Source: Chelydra serpentina
Taxonomy: Eukaryota > Chordata > Testudines > Chelydridae
Length of the DNA: 64,000 bases
Assembly: GCA_037349315.1 (NCBI GenBank)
Contig: JBAIAC010000042.1
Location: 9,796,001-9,860,000, forward strand
Direction: 5' to 3'
The notes beneath the pieces were generated by a model, which was given only the letters and a program-made list of their open reading frames with translations, was not told where the DNA came from and did no database searches. This document shows positions 1 to 18,707 of the stretch, in pieces (positions within the stretch are counted from its first letter, which is position 1; each line of letters opens with the position of its first letter). The translations under genes and the position numbers were made by a program.

Positions 1-108
1 ACTGCAGTTACTGAGGCAGAGGTTAGGGGACTGTTAGAGGGGTGGTTCTGTGGCCTGCAATATGCAGGAGGTCAGACTAGGTGATCATGATGGTCCTTTC
101 TGAGTCTT
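1..108 (+). mobile_element. CR1/L2-like LINE 3' end fragment
   Basis: The text 'ggcctgcaatatgcaggagg' followed by 'tcagactaggtgatcatgat' is the usual 3' end of a CR1/L2-type LINE in reptile genomes. A similar end occurs at about 27640-27715. The element runs off the window start, so its full length cannot be judged. Confidence 0.45.
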
Positions 109-424
109 AGTCCCCCAGCATTTGATCTCTCTAGTTTCCTCCCAAAGTATGCAAGGGAAGGGACTCTGGGACACCCACCCCATGAGAAATAGCTCCAATA
201 AAGGGGAGGGGGCAGCCCAAGACCCAGCAGGTCTCTGGTATGAGAAAGGTGGCTTGGTTCAAGAAACTGGTTAGTGGAAAGGGATTTGAATCCAGGGAGA
301 GGAGTTGCTAGGGGAGCTGGGTTCTTCTTTCCTCTACCCACACCTGGCTGGCAAGAGGTAGAGGGGTCTGGCAGTGCAGCAATGAGGAAAAACTGATTGG
401 AGCTTCTCTTCTGCATGCGGTTTG

Positions 425-8013
<7,589 letters not shown>

Positions 8014-8602
8014 CTATAACAACAACAATCCCCCGCTTAAAACCTGTCTCAGCAACAATCCCAACTCAGTCACAGGCAGGGCTGGAAAAAATCCCCCTCG
8101 GCCCCAGAGAGCAGGACACTTTCCCTGGCAAGCAAGGGGCATTTCTGCAGAATTAAAGCTCTCATCAAAAAGGACAAGAAGTTCCTTGCCTGTCTGGCTC
8201 AGAGGATGATTTCAAATGGGGCTTAAATGCTGTCACATTCCACCCCAATAGACAAGCAGTTTTGGCCCCTCTGCTGCTCAGAGCTTCCCTGGTAGCAGCA
8301 GAACAAAACTACTTCCATTTCAGTGTCATTCTACAGAGCCTGGGAGCAGCTAATAAACTCACCAGCATCACATCAATTTCTCTCTGCTCAATACATTAGA
8401 TACACCCTTCTAGTAGCTGGTGTGCAAGGAGGTAATAGTCTACTACTGTCACTCATTAGTGGCTGACCCATGAGAAGATAGACTATTACCACCCAAACAT
8501 TTGGCATTATTTCTGTAGCTTGAGTGGCAGAAGTCTGCGCTGTGTGCTGGGGTTTACCAGACCCACATGCATATTAGCAAAAGGTTGATCCAAAAGTAGC
8601 AG
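8014..8602. other. intron 1 (3' part), no recognised gene
   Basis: Between the KRAB-A acceptor and a CR1 copy. I see no gene, hairpin or named repeat. Confidence 0.35.
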
Positions 8603-9500
8603 AAGAACATAAGAAGGTCCAGACTGGGTCAGACCAAAGGTCCATCTAGCCCAGTGTCCTGTCTTCTGACAGTGGCCAATGCCAGGTGCCCCAGAGGGAA
8701 TGGACAGAACAGGTAATCATCCAGTGATCCATCTCCTGTCGCCCATTCCCAGCTTCTGGCAAACAGAGGCTAGGACACTTGAAAGCATGGTTTTGCATCC
8801 CTGTCCATCCTGGCTAATCGTCATTGATGGACCTATCCTCCATGAACTTATCTAGTTCTTTTTTTAACCATTAGAGTCTTGGCCTTCACAACATCCTCTG
8901 GCAGAGTTCCACAGACTGAATTGTGTGAAGAAATACTTCCTTTTGTTTGTTTTAAACCTGCTGCCTATTGATTTCATTTGGTGATCCCTAGTTCTTATGT
9001 TATGAGAAGGAGTAAATAACACTCATTTACTTTCTTCACATCAATCATGATTTTATAGACCTGCATCATATCCCCCTTAGTTGTCTCTTTTTCAAGCTGA
9101 AAAGTCCCAGTCTTATTAATCTCTCCTCATATGGAAGCCATTCTATACCCCTAATCATTTTTGTTGCCCTTTTCTGAACCTTTTCCAAGTCCAATATATC
9201 TTTTCTGAGATGTGGCAACCACATCTGCATGCAATACTCAAAATGTGGGCATACCACGGATTTATATAGAAGCAATATGATATTTTCGGTCTTATTATCT
9301 ATCCCTTTCTTAATGGTTCCCAACATTCAGTTTGCTTTTTTGACTGCCGCTGCACATTGAGTGGATGTTGTCAAAGAACTATCCACAATGACTCCAAGAT
9401 CTCTTTCTTAAGTGGTAACAGCTAATTTAGACCCCATCATTTTATATGTATAGTTGGGATTATGCTTGCCAATGAGCATTACTTTGCATTTATCAACTTA
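8603..9500 (-). mobile_element. CR1-family LINE, 5'-truncated
   Basis: The lower-coordinate end has the usual 3' region ('agactgggtcagaccaaagg', 'tctagcccagtgtcctgtct'). On the minus strand 9326-9066 codes for YKSVVCPHFEYCMQMW and [13 protein letters not shown], the C-terminal reverse-transcriptase region of CR1. The copy carries stops and is dead. Confidence 0.8.
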
Positions 9501-10057
9501 TTTAGTGTAAATAAAAAACTTGTTAAAGCCCATTCAAGCCCACACTGTGTGGAGCTGGAGCTTCCAATATTGCTATCGCAGTGCAGCTGCTGATCTTCCC
9601 TAGCACAGAGAAAGGTTTCAGAGAACCAGGAATTTTCCCCTGGGCAGCGGCACAAATTTTTGCAGCACTCCAAGAGCTTAAAAAAAAAAAAAGAATGCTC
9701 TTCCCAACCAGTCTGGAGGATAAAAAATGATTCAGACTTCTCCCTAAGGCTGCCACGCTGCCTTCCCCAGTCTGCAGAGAGGCAGTCATCTCTGCTGGTC
9801 AACTCCAGGCCGCTCTTCAGAGCTCTGTGGGCATTTGTGAAACTGATCAGAAACTCTCTCTACTGCTGCTACCCACTGTGAAACTCAGCAGTAGCAGAGG
9901 CTGCACAGGAGTTATTCATTGAGGGTGAGGGCAACTGGAAGCTTGTGGGAAGTAGGGTAACAGATCCCCACACAGACTGCTTCAGACCTTATCGCATTGC
10001 AACTAGACAGAGACAGGAGAAGGAGCCCCTAAGAACAGGCCATGGACAGCATCCCAG
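9501..10057. other. intron between CR1 copies
   Basis: No gene seen. An A-run of 12 lies near 9680. Confidence 0.35.
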
Positions 10058-11350
10058 TAAGAACGTAAGAATGGCCATACTCGGTAAGACCATAGGTCCA
10101 TCCAGCCCATTATCCTGTCCACCGACAGTGGCCAATGCCACTGTGTCCAGTTTTGGGCCCCACACTACAAGAAGGATGTGGATAAACTGGAAAGAGTCCA
10201 GCAGAGGGCAACAAAAATGATTAGGGGGCTGGAGCACATGACTTATGAGGAGAGGCTGAGGGAACTGGGATTGTTTAGCCTGAAGAGAAGAATGAGGGGG
10301 GATTTGATAGCTGCTTTCAACTACCTGAAAGGGGGTTCCAAAGAGGATGGCTCTAGACTGTTCTGTGGTAGAAGATGACAGAACAAGGAGTAATGGTCTC
10401 AAGTTGCAGAGGGGGAGGTTTAGGTTGGATATTAGGAAAACCTTTTTCACTAGTAGGGTGGTGAAGAACTGGAATGGGTTACCTAGGGAGGTGGTAGAAT
10501 CTCCATCCTTAGAGGTTTTTAAGGTCAGGCTTGACAAAGCCCTGGCTGGGATGATTTAGTTGGGGTTGGTCCTGCTTTGAGCAGGGGGTTGGACTAGATG
10601 ACCTCCTGAGGTCCCTTCCAACCCTGAGATTCTATGATTCTATCCAGTTCTCTTTTAAACCCTGTTATGGTCCTAGCCTTCACAGCCTCCTCAGGCAAGG
10701 AGTTCCACAGGTTGACTGTGCGCGGTGTGAAGAAGAACTTCCTTTTATTTGTTTTAAACCTGCTGCCCACTAATTTCATTGGGTGGCCCCTAGTTCTTCT
10801 ATTATGGGAACAAGTAAATAACTTTTCCTTATTCACTTCCTCCATACCACTTAATTTTATATACCTCTATCTTATCCCCCCTTAGTCTCCTCTTTTCCAA
10901 GCTAAAGAGTCCTAGCCTCTTTAATCTCTCCCCATATGGGACCGTTCCAAACTGCTAATCATTTTAGTTGCCCTTCTTTGAACCTTTTCTAATGCCAGTA
11001 TATGCTTTTTGAGAGGAGGAGACCACATTTGTACGCAGTATTCAAGATGTGGGCACACCATGGATTTGTATAAGGGCAATAAGATATTCTCCATCTTATT
11101 CTCTATCCCTTTTTTAATGATTCCTAACATCCTGTTTGCTTTTTTGACTGCTGCTGCACACTGCATGGACGTCTTCAGAGACCTATCCACAATGACACCA
11201 AGATCTTTTTCCTGATTAGTTGTAGCTAAATTAGCCCCCCATCATATTGTATGTATAGTTGGGGTTATTTTTTCCAATGTGCATTACTTTACATTTATCC
11301 ACATTAAATCTCATTTGCCATTTTGTTGCCCAATCATTTAGTTTTGGGAG
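10058..11350 (-). mobile_element. CR1-family LINE interrupted by a second CR1
   Basis: The 3' end (10058-10140) matches the one at 8603, and coding parts such as [16 protein letters not shown] lie at 11190-10921 on the minus strand. The copy is split at 10141-10643 by an opposite-strand CR1. Compared with the 8603 copy, about 165 bp of the outer element is missing at the insertion point. Confidence 0.78.
10141..10643 (+). mobile_element. CR1 LINE 3' part, nested
   Basis: Plus-strand sequence codes for [19 protein letters not shown] and, in a shifted frame after about 10350, [16 protein letters not shown]. It ends with the CR1 tail 'ttggactagatgacctcctg' and 'attctatgattctat'. The frameshift makes it a dead copy. 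Confidence 0.82.
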
Positions 11351-12029
11351 GTCTTTTTGAAGTTCTTCGCAGTCTGCTTTGGTCTTAACTATCTTGAGCA
11401 GTTTACTAAGAACAGTAAGAATTCCAGCAACCTCAGTGGCTTAATGTGGGGAGATGGGATCTCTTCCCTGGTCTCATTGGTGCTCCCCCTCATCAGCCTG
11501 CTGGCTAGTCACCTCAGTGCTGTGGCTAGCAGGAGTCAGATACTTGACCTGGCACTGAAAAATGTGACTTGTTTCCTGTTCCACAGATGGGTACAGTAGA
11601 AGTTCATCCTCAGTTTTAAGAAGTGCCAGCAAGTTTTTCACACCCTGTCCCCACCTCGTATTCCCTCCCTCTGTGTATTTCCTGCCCTGCCCTCCCCTCT
11701 CCAGGGCAAACCCTTCAGCAGCTCCCTGGAAATCCCCTACCTCAATGAGCTGGGCTGCATCCTGCACCAGCTGTGTGGAAGCCATTTCACCGAAACGTGG
11801 ACACGATTCTGCAGCTTGTCAGGGCGAGAGGGGCGATGGGGCAGGTTCCCGAAGGGGTGTTAGTCCATTTCACACACCCATTCCCCCCCTGCAGACAGAC
11901 ACTCTGGACTCTGCAATGTTGGGGGGAAAGGTCACTTCATTACAGTGCAGACCTGGCCCCTCCCACAGGACTAAACCCACCAAGACATTTTCAAACCCTC
12001 CCAGTAACAAAACAAAACAAAAATCACTC
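11351..12029. other. intron 1, no recognised gene
   Basis: CR1-like remnants may run to about 11400. Beyond that I see no gene. Confidence 0.35.
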
Positions 12030-12175
12030 TGAAGCAAACTCTAGGAAAGAGCAGAATCAAATGAGCCACTTTGGGGGATTCCCCAACACTGTCCCCAGGG
12101 CAGGACATTCCCCCAGCAGCGAGGGGACTAGACAGAGGCAGGAACTGGCTTTTCTTCTCTCTGCTGCTCAATGGA
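12030..12175. repeat. segment duplicated at 41861-42010
   Basis: This block ('cactttgggggattccccaa', 'ctgtccccagggcag', 'caggaactggcttttc') matches 41861-42010 in the same orientation and the same order relative to the first-exon block. It shows that intron 1 sequence was duplicated together with the promoter. Confidence 0.7.
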
Positions 12176-12908
12176 AGTTGTTTTTCCTCCAAACCCAGAA
12201 ATTCCTGCAATTTCAAGACAGCGAGCAGACGTGAACCAAATCCTGAGGGGATTTTATAACAACATTTGAGGAGTTGTGACTAAAGCAATGAGTGCTAGGT
12301 GGATGGAGGACCTAGAGGATTCTTGAAATTTCTAACCCCCTTACAGGCTAGAAAGCCACCACCTTCCTACTTCAGAGACAGTCCTGGTGGGAAGCAACCC
12401 TCCCAGAGGACGTTTATCCAGAGCTTTTGGGACTCCATGGGTGTGTGATAATTGATTAATTGGGTCTACAAATTTACCCTAATGGTGAGCTCACCTGTAA
12501 AAAGTGAGTGAAAGTTAGTGAACCATGACAGTGACCAATAACAAATACTAATGGGAAAAGGTGCAAAAGGGAGAGAGAGACAGACTGCATTAGTCCAAAG
12601 AACAAAACAGCCTTCTGATATTACTCAAGGACTCTGTTAAGATCATACCTGGTAAACAAGAAAAGTGAGACACTAGAAATAAATGAACCAAAATTGGTGT
12701 GTTGGAAACTAGGTCCACCCAGCAGATAAAATAGCGAGAGGATGGGCTAGTCTAGCCATCATTCCCTTTGGGGGGCCGTAAAAGAAAAGGCTTTGGGGAG
12801 AAGTGCAAGCACAACAATGGCTGACTGAAAGCAGAGGAAGGAGCAAGCTACACCATTGTGTCTCCTGGGATCCACCATTACATCCCTGGGCCATCACCAT
12901 GAGTCTAA
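12176..12908. other. intron 1, no recognised gene
   Basis: No gene or named repeat recognised. Confidence 0.3.
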
Positions 12909-13190
12909 GGGTAGGTCTACACTACCCGCCAGATTGGTGGGTAGTGATCTATCGGGGATTGATTTATCGTGTCTAATGTAGACACAATAAATCGGTCCCC
13001 GATCGCTCTGCTGTCGACTCCTATACTCCACTGCGGCAAGAGGCGGAAGCAGAGTCGACGGGGGAGCGGCGGCAATCGACCCCGCGCCGTGAGGTAAGTT
13101 GAACTAAGATACGTTGTCTTCAGCTATGCTATTCTCGTAGCTGAAGTTGCGCATCTTAGGTCGATCCCCCGCCCTAGTGTAGACCAGAGC
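12909..13190. mobile_element. MITE with GGTCTACACT-type termini
   Basis: Begins 'gggtaggtctacactac' and ends 'ctagtgtagaccagagc', inverted with mismatches. The inside is rich in TCGA words and has a hairpin 'cttcagctatg...cgtagctgaag'. Copies of the same kind lie at 29738-30036 and 40604-40866. The termini resemble those of the Myb/SANT element at 50459-52603. The target duplication is unclear. Confidence 0.65.
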
Positions 13191-13644
13191 TAAGCGATGT
13201 CCTGACCAGGCCAGGCCAAGAGGGAGACCCAGATGACATCAGTTCTGTCTAAATCCCAAACCTTCCCCCCCACCCCCCGCCCGCCAGCAAAAGGTTTTTT
13301 TAAAGCTAAGACAATAGGAGTGCATTGTAGAAACACTGATATTTTGGAAGCACAAATATCCCCCCCCCCAAACCTGAATGTTCAGGAGCCACTTGCTATA
13401 GCCACCAAGTCAGATTACGAAAACACCAAGGGCCCCAATCCCAAAGATCCATGTGGGCCTTTTCAGGGGCTGTCACAACAGTCATGAGAAAGGGGATCAC
13501 GTGGAAACATTCACAGACACCAAGCGGCTTTGGAACCTGCACATCTGACCGGATCTGGAATGTGTTTGATCCATCAGAATTTTAATACAGAGGAGACTTT
13601 CCCCATCATTGTGGAGTTTGAAGGGACCCCTCAGCAAAGAATAA
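13191..13644. other. intron 1, no recognised gene
   Basis: Contains C-runs near 13265 and 13362. Nothing else recognised. Confidence 0.3.
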
Positions 13645-13830
13645 ATCATAGAATCATAGATTCTCAGGGTTGGAAGGGACCTTAGGAGGTCATCTAGTCC
13701 AACCCCCTGCTCAAAGCAGGACCAATCCCCAATTTTTGCCCCAGATCCCTAAATGGCCCCCTCAAGGATTGAACTCACAACCCTGGGTTTAGCAGGCCAA
13801 TGCTCAAACCACTGAGCTATCCCTCCCCCC
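13645..13830 (-). mobile_element. tRNA-derived SINE with CR1-like tail
   Basis: Read on the minus strand, the head has polymerase III box A (TAGCTCAGTGG) and box B (GGTTGTGAGTTCAATCC), and the tail is the CR1 3' end ('ttggactagatgacctccta', then 'tctatgattctatg'). A shared tail means such SINEs are moved by CR1 machinery. Related copies: 23762, 43884, 56846 and 61743. This matches the general design of turtle Cry-type SINEs. Confidence 0.85.
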
Positions 13831-14097
13831 TAGTGCTCCTCCCCTCCCTGTGCAGAGATGACACAATCAGATTTCACACTTTTCCATCCCTTTTTTTTTT
13901 ACCCTTTTCCTTCTTTACAACATCCCCAATAGAGAGAAAAAACGTGGAGACATTTGGAGCCTATTCATGCCGCCCCCCAATCCCTTTCCTCTCCCCTCTA
14001 TCGCCTCCTTGGCATGCCTCCCATTATTACCCCTGGAGTGGGGCCACAGCTGAAGGTAGCCGCTTAATTGCGGTTAACTCTCAGCGCCCAGTACAAT

Positions 14098-14480
14098 AAC
14101 AAGGGGGCAGATTCCCAGGGGCTCCGAGATCTGAGCCTCCCTCGGCCGTTTGTGCAGAATCACTTCCCTGCCCGGCCCCAGCCCTTCCCCCGGGTCTCTC
14201 CCCTCACCTGCAGGCTCCGGCTCAGGGACTGATGTCGGCAGAGCCCGGGGCTGCCTCAGGGGCTGGCTCCAGCCGCCGCAGAAAGTCCCCACCCGTGCTG
14301 GGCTTGTATAGACAAGCGCTGTGAAGCAGCAGCGGCTCACTCCAGGCTCCCCCCAGCTCACAATGGAGGCTGAGCAGCGGCGTCTGACCCAGGAAGTTCA
14401 CCAGCCAGCAAATAAGACCGGGGTTTTTCCCTGCCTGCCCCCATAAGCAGAGCCCTCTTGCGGTAGCAACCGGTGAAATG
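14098..14480 (-). promoter_or_regulatory. CpG-rich promoter and noncoding first exon of the KRAB-ZNF gene
   Basis: The minus strand has the splice donor CCTGCAG|GTGAGG at 14208/14207, with a GC-rich exon above it (to about 14360). No coding start is needed, since the KRAB-A exon opens with ATG. Closely similar blocks lie at 42225-42520 and 54355-54670, and a fragment at 60362-60490. The transcription start itself cannot be read from sequence. Confidence 0.65.
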
Positions 14481-16040
14481 AATAAGCTAGTGACAGCCCC
14501 TCCCAGGGCTGGTCCACCCCCAGAAATTGCACAGGTTTTAATTGAGGGGTTGTCTGCGTGGGGAATCAGGCCAGATTAACTAAATATGTGAACGTAAAGC
14601 ACGTTAAACCCCTATGTGAACGCTGATTCCCTCCTTCACTTCCCATGCAGCCCTCGCCCTAACCTGTTTTCAAATCAGTGTAGTTTATGCAATCCTGTTA
14701 GGTGGACACTCCTACATTGGGCTGGTGACAAACGGGATTCGGGCTCCCTGAGGCCACACATCCCTAGCGGTCCAACGTCCCTTTTCTTTTCAGGATTCCT
14801 CAGCCAACCCCTGGTCCCCCTCCAGAATCCCTGACTCCCACAGTCTCCTTGTGGCCATCCCCTCCTAGGGCAAGATGGGGGAGGCCAATGTTAGTACTGC
14901 CAGGCTCTGCTGTCTCTTTAAGGCTCCCACTCAGACAGGAACCCAGCTGGCTTTTTCCACTTGAGATATAGAACTAATGTACAGGTTTTTCTGGTCTCCC
15001 CCCCCCCCCCTACAAGTTTTAAACCAAAAATACACAAAAACAATCATCCACTTAGGAAGGGGTACGATGTGAAATGTTTAGAGAAGAAAACTGTCCCAGA
15101 GTGAGCAAGGGACCCAGGGGCCAGTGGCACAGGTGGAAAGAGAACCAAGGAGTCCTGATTCCCAGCCCACTAGACCTCACTGCCCTCCCAGAGCTGGGCA
15201 TAGAACCGAGGAGTCCTGACTTCCAGCCACCCCCTCCCTTCTAATCACTACCCAGTCCTGCTCCACCCCTCACTGCCTGGGATCAGAGAGCCTGAGTCAC
15301 CAGATGTCACAAACTCCCTGCCAGGGGCCTCGGGACAAGATCCAATCCCGGGCGAGATGCTCCCCTCCATGTCTCACTGTAACTCCCTTCCCCACCTTGC
15401 CCTCAGCTCAGGGGACCCTTTGTGTTTGGCAGAGGAGCCAGCAGGATGTGCTCACCTGCCCCAGAGGCCTGGAGTATTTCAGTGGCCGGGGCTCTGGGCA
15501 CAGTCGCCTCTGCTTGATTTGCCCCCAGCTCCCTCCCCCAGCTCCTCTTGTGGCCGGGGAGACTCTGGATGGGGACTAGACCCTGGCTCCCATGCCCCAG
15601 CTTTGTGGGGACAATCAGTCAGTGGAGGGTAGTTGTTTGGGACCTTATCTTTTGGAGATGCTAAAAGAAGGGCCGGAGACAGGCTGGATCCCAATCTCCT
15701 GTCTGCTATTGGTCAATTCAGCCTGAGTCCTCCATTTTGGATTACTAGCTAAACCTACTTTAAACTATCATTAAGTACTACTTATAAAAAGTCTTAAATC
15801 TTAAACTAACTACACTTGTATGCACGCCTTAGTATTATGATACTATCACCAACTTTGTTATGTTAATTTGGATAAGTCAAATTCCATGATGTTTCTCCCT
15901 TTCTGCTTGTTTGCTGCTGTGTGTGGCTGCATGCCTCTATCCTGGGTGCTGCATTTCTTACACAGGATCAGAGCAGCTAAAAAGCCTCTTGTATCACCAT
16001 GACCTGGGGTAAATTGTTCCAATGGTTAAATACCCTCACG
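14481..16040. other. intergenic, between KRAB-ZNF promoter and TRIM gene
   Basis: At 15121-15260 there are two units of a motif built on 'ggagtcctga(c/t)tcccagcc', also seen as a longer array near 61030-61290. A C-run lies at 14999-15010. No gene recognised. Confidence 0.4.
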
Positions 16041-16048
16041 GTCTAAAG

Positions 16049-16338
16049 CCAATTTATGGCCCACTGGCCATACACAGACCACCAGAGCATTACATAAGGC
16101 CCGCAGCCTGGTTCAACAGAATATACTAATGGCCAATTCATTAGTGTTTTGTCATTAAATAGACAATACTGTACATAGTTTTCTTCTATCTAAATACATA
16201 TAAAACAAACTGAACTTAAAATATAAATCAGTATGGGGGACTTTAAATCTTATTAAAATATGTAGAATCTGTTTGGCCCACACAAGGATGTACTTGGATT
16301 TATATGGCCCTCCTGTGTAATAAGATTGAGCACCACTG
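16049..16338. mobile_element. hAT-like element flanked by 8-bp duplication
   Basis: Flanked by GTCTAAAG at 16041-16048 and 16339-16346. The right end 'gagcaccactg' is hAT-like, but the left end 'ccaatttatgg' is a poor inverted match. The interior is AT-rich with no coding frame. Confidence 0.5.
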
Positions 16339-16850
16339 GTCTAAAGAAATAACGACTTATAAAATATGACATTAATTCTTCACCCCCAAGATATCCACGT
16401 AAAAATGTTTTGATAATGGCAGATGCAAAGTGTTAACAATTTATGCATTTTATTTTTCATTGATTTTGCAGAATTCAACACTGAACCACAATTTTACTAC
16501 AATCTGAACTGTGGTTTATTTTGCCTATTGCCAGCCCATCATTTTAAATATTTTTACAGTATACACACACAAACATTATTGCTCAAGTCTCTGGTGAATT
16601 AGTTTTGAGGTCTGTTCCAAACCCGATGGATAAGAGCAGTCTTTCTGTTGATTCAGAGGATCAGACTGGTACTGTAATGAGTATGCTGTTACTCCAGAAA
16701 CCTGAGTATTGCAAGTTTTAAATGGTGGAAGATTTAAGTAAATTTAAGTGATGAAACTTCAATTTCAGTACTGAACAAGCTTGTACCTCTAGAAAACAAT
16801 ATTTTAGATTTTTTAAAGCACTGTCAGGATTTAGCCACACAATTCCCACT

Positions 16851-16978
16851 GCTTGCATCCGAAGAAGTGGGTATTCACCCACGAAAGCTTATGCGTCAAT
16901 ACCTCTGTTAGTCTATAAGGTGCCACAGGACCCTTTGTCGCTTCTACAGATCCAGACTAACACGGCTACCCCTCTGAT
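16851..16978 (+). mobile_element. short Penelope-like 3' fragment with 12-bp target duplication
   Basis: Contains 'cacccacgaaagcttatgc' and 'ctccagactaacacggc'-type tail text ('ccagactaacacggctaccc'). It is flanked by the exact 12-bp repeat ACAATTCCCACT at 16839-16850 and 16979-16990. Only 128 bp were inserted. Confidence 0.75.
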
Positions 16979-16990
16979 ACAATTCCCACT

Positions 16991-18180
16991 GAAATTTAAT
17001 GGGAATCCATTCTGAAAACTTTGAATGGCTCTTATTTTTGATCAGCTGTAGTTTTAGGCTTTAAAGTTAGACACATCTGCAGATCCCTTGCAAAATCTTG
17101 TGGAATGTGCCAGCTCCTTAGCAAAGGTAGCTTCATACACATATGTAAGATCTAATGTTATGCCATTAAAGGCAGCTTTTGGATTTTGTTTTTGTCTCTT
17201 CAGCAGCAGAATCAAGAAAAACAATCATTTTAGGGTTCGTTGTGTGGCATTTCCCCTGTGTTCCTAGCATCGTTCACTGTCATTATCTTATCATTCAATT
17301 TTAGCAGCCTAAGTCCCTGTCTCTACAACTGCATGATTTTTAACTCGGTGCATGTAAGCTAAGCAGGCCCATTGAAGTCACGTGCAGGCCTCACTAATGT
17401 CATTGCCTACTTACACAAAGTTAAGCATGTGCTTAAGTGTTTGCAGGATCAGTGCCTAAAATTTCAGTACCTTTGATTCTGAGTGTCCCAATTCAGACAC
17501 CAGGAAAGGGGCTGCTCAGCTAACCTTTCTCTGAAAACAGTGTGGCTGCTTTAAGGCATTTCTGGTTGGGCATTAAAAAAAAATGAGGCACCCCAGAAAT
17601 CATTGATCTCGAGAACCACTTTTGAAACTGCAATGAAAAGTTCAAATGTTTAAGAAAAAAAAGGGGGGAATTTGACAACATTTTTCTGAATTCCCCACAG
17701 CCTGAGTTTTTCAGCCATGTAGGAGCTGGTCAAAACTGCTTCAAATGTGAACATTTTGGTGAAAAATACTTAATAAAACTTGTGATTAAAAAAAAGAGGG
17801 TAAAATTGTCACCAACTTTTCTTGAGGTTATTTTTTTTTTTGATTAGTCACTTTTTCTAAAAGTTAGCCAAATGAGTTGTCATTTTGCTACATATTTTTT
17901 CACAGCTACTTTCCTCCCCTAGAAATCCCTTGGGCAATCAACATAGTCTGTATCCCACTTCACCATCTTCTGCCACATGGGACCAAATCTACTCCTGCAT
18001 TCCTCACCACCGCAATGGCCCCTTCCTCATGGAGCCAGATCAGAGCCATACAGGAGAAGCGTGACACACGGAGGAGAGAGTGTGAGTGGGGGGAGGTATT
18101 TGTGAAAGGGGGAGTTTTTTGACTTGGTGCTCCCTCCATGTACGTGTCTTTTTGATTCCTATTGGAGCTAGCCCAGAGAC
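16991..18180. other. 3' flank of the TRIM gene
   Basis: AT-rich. No gene or clear repeat recognised. The TRIM stop codon is at 18183-18181. Confidence 0.35.
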
Positions 18181-18707
18181 TTAGTAGATTGTCAGCGGAG
18201 CAGTGTTTTCACCTCCCTGGTGGAGGCCGGGGCTGAAGAAAGGCCGCAGAACCCCATAGAAGGCTCCGCTGTATGAATACAGATGGGTCCTGTCAGTCAC
18301 ATTGTAAAACGAGATCTCGCCTGCCTTGTAGTCTAGGAAAATCCCCACCCGGCTGGGCCGCACGCTGACAGTGAGGGGGGTTGGGTGGGAGATCAGAGCC
18401 TTGTACTTATCTCCATTCCTCAACCAAACTCTCCAGAATCCATTGCTAGGAGACAATATAACCTGCCCCTTCCTGCCCACAGATTCTCTGCACACCCCGA
18501 CGTCCCACTCCACCTTGTCTCCCACCTCCACCTCCCAGTAACACTTCCCTGACGTGAACCTCCTGGAGCCCAGCACCATGATATAAGGATCAAATCGCTC
18601 GGGATTGCTGGGCAGCTCCTGTCGCATGCCTCCGTGTGTCATGCTTCTCCTGTCCTCAGACAGGATGAGGTTGGGGTGAGCTGTGTCTGGGTCAAGAGTC
18701 ACATCCA
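18181..18707 (-). CDS. TRIM exon 6: PRY-SPRY (B30.2) domain
   Basis: Acceptor 'ttttttccccag' precedes 18707. The exon codes for [21 protein letters not shown] (PRY, with the LDP motif), then [17 protein letters not shown] and [14 protein letters not shown] (SPRY core), and ends TAPLTIY-stop. About 175 residues, the normal length of a B30.2 domain. Confidence 0.9.

Noticed and set aside
13645..13830. tRNA gene
   Set aside because: Polymerase III boxes are part of a SINE head; no complete cloverleaf with acceptor stem, and the same head recurs with a CR1 tail.
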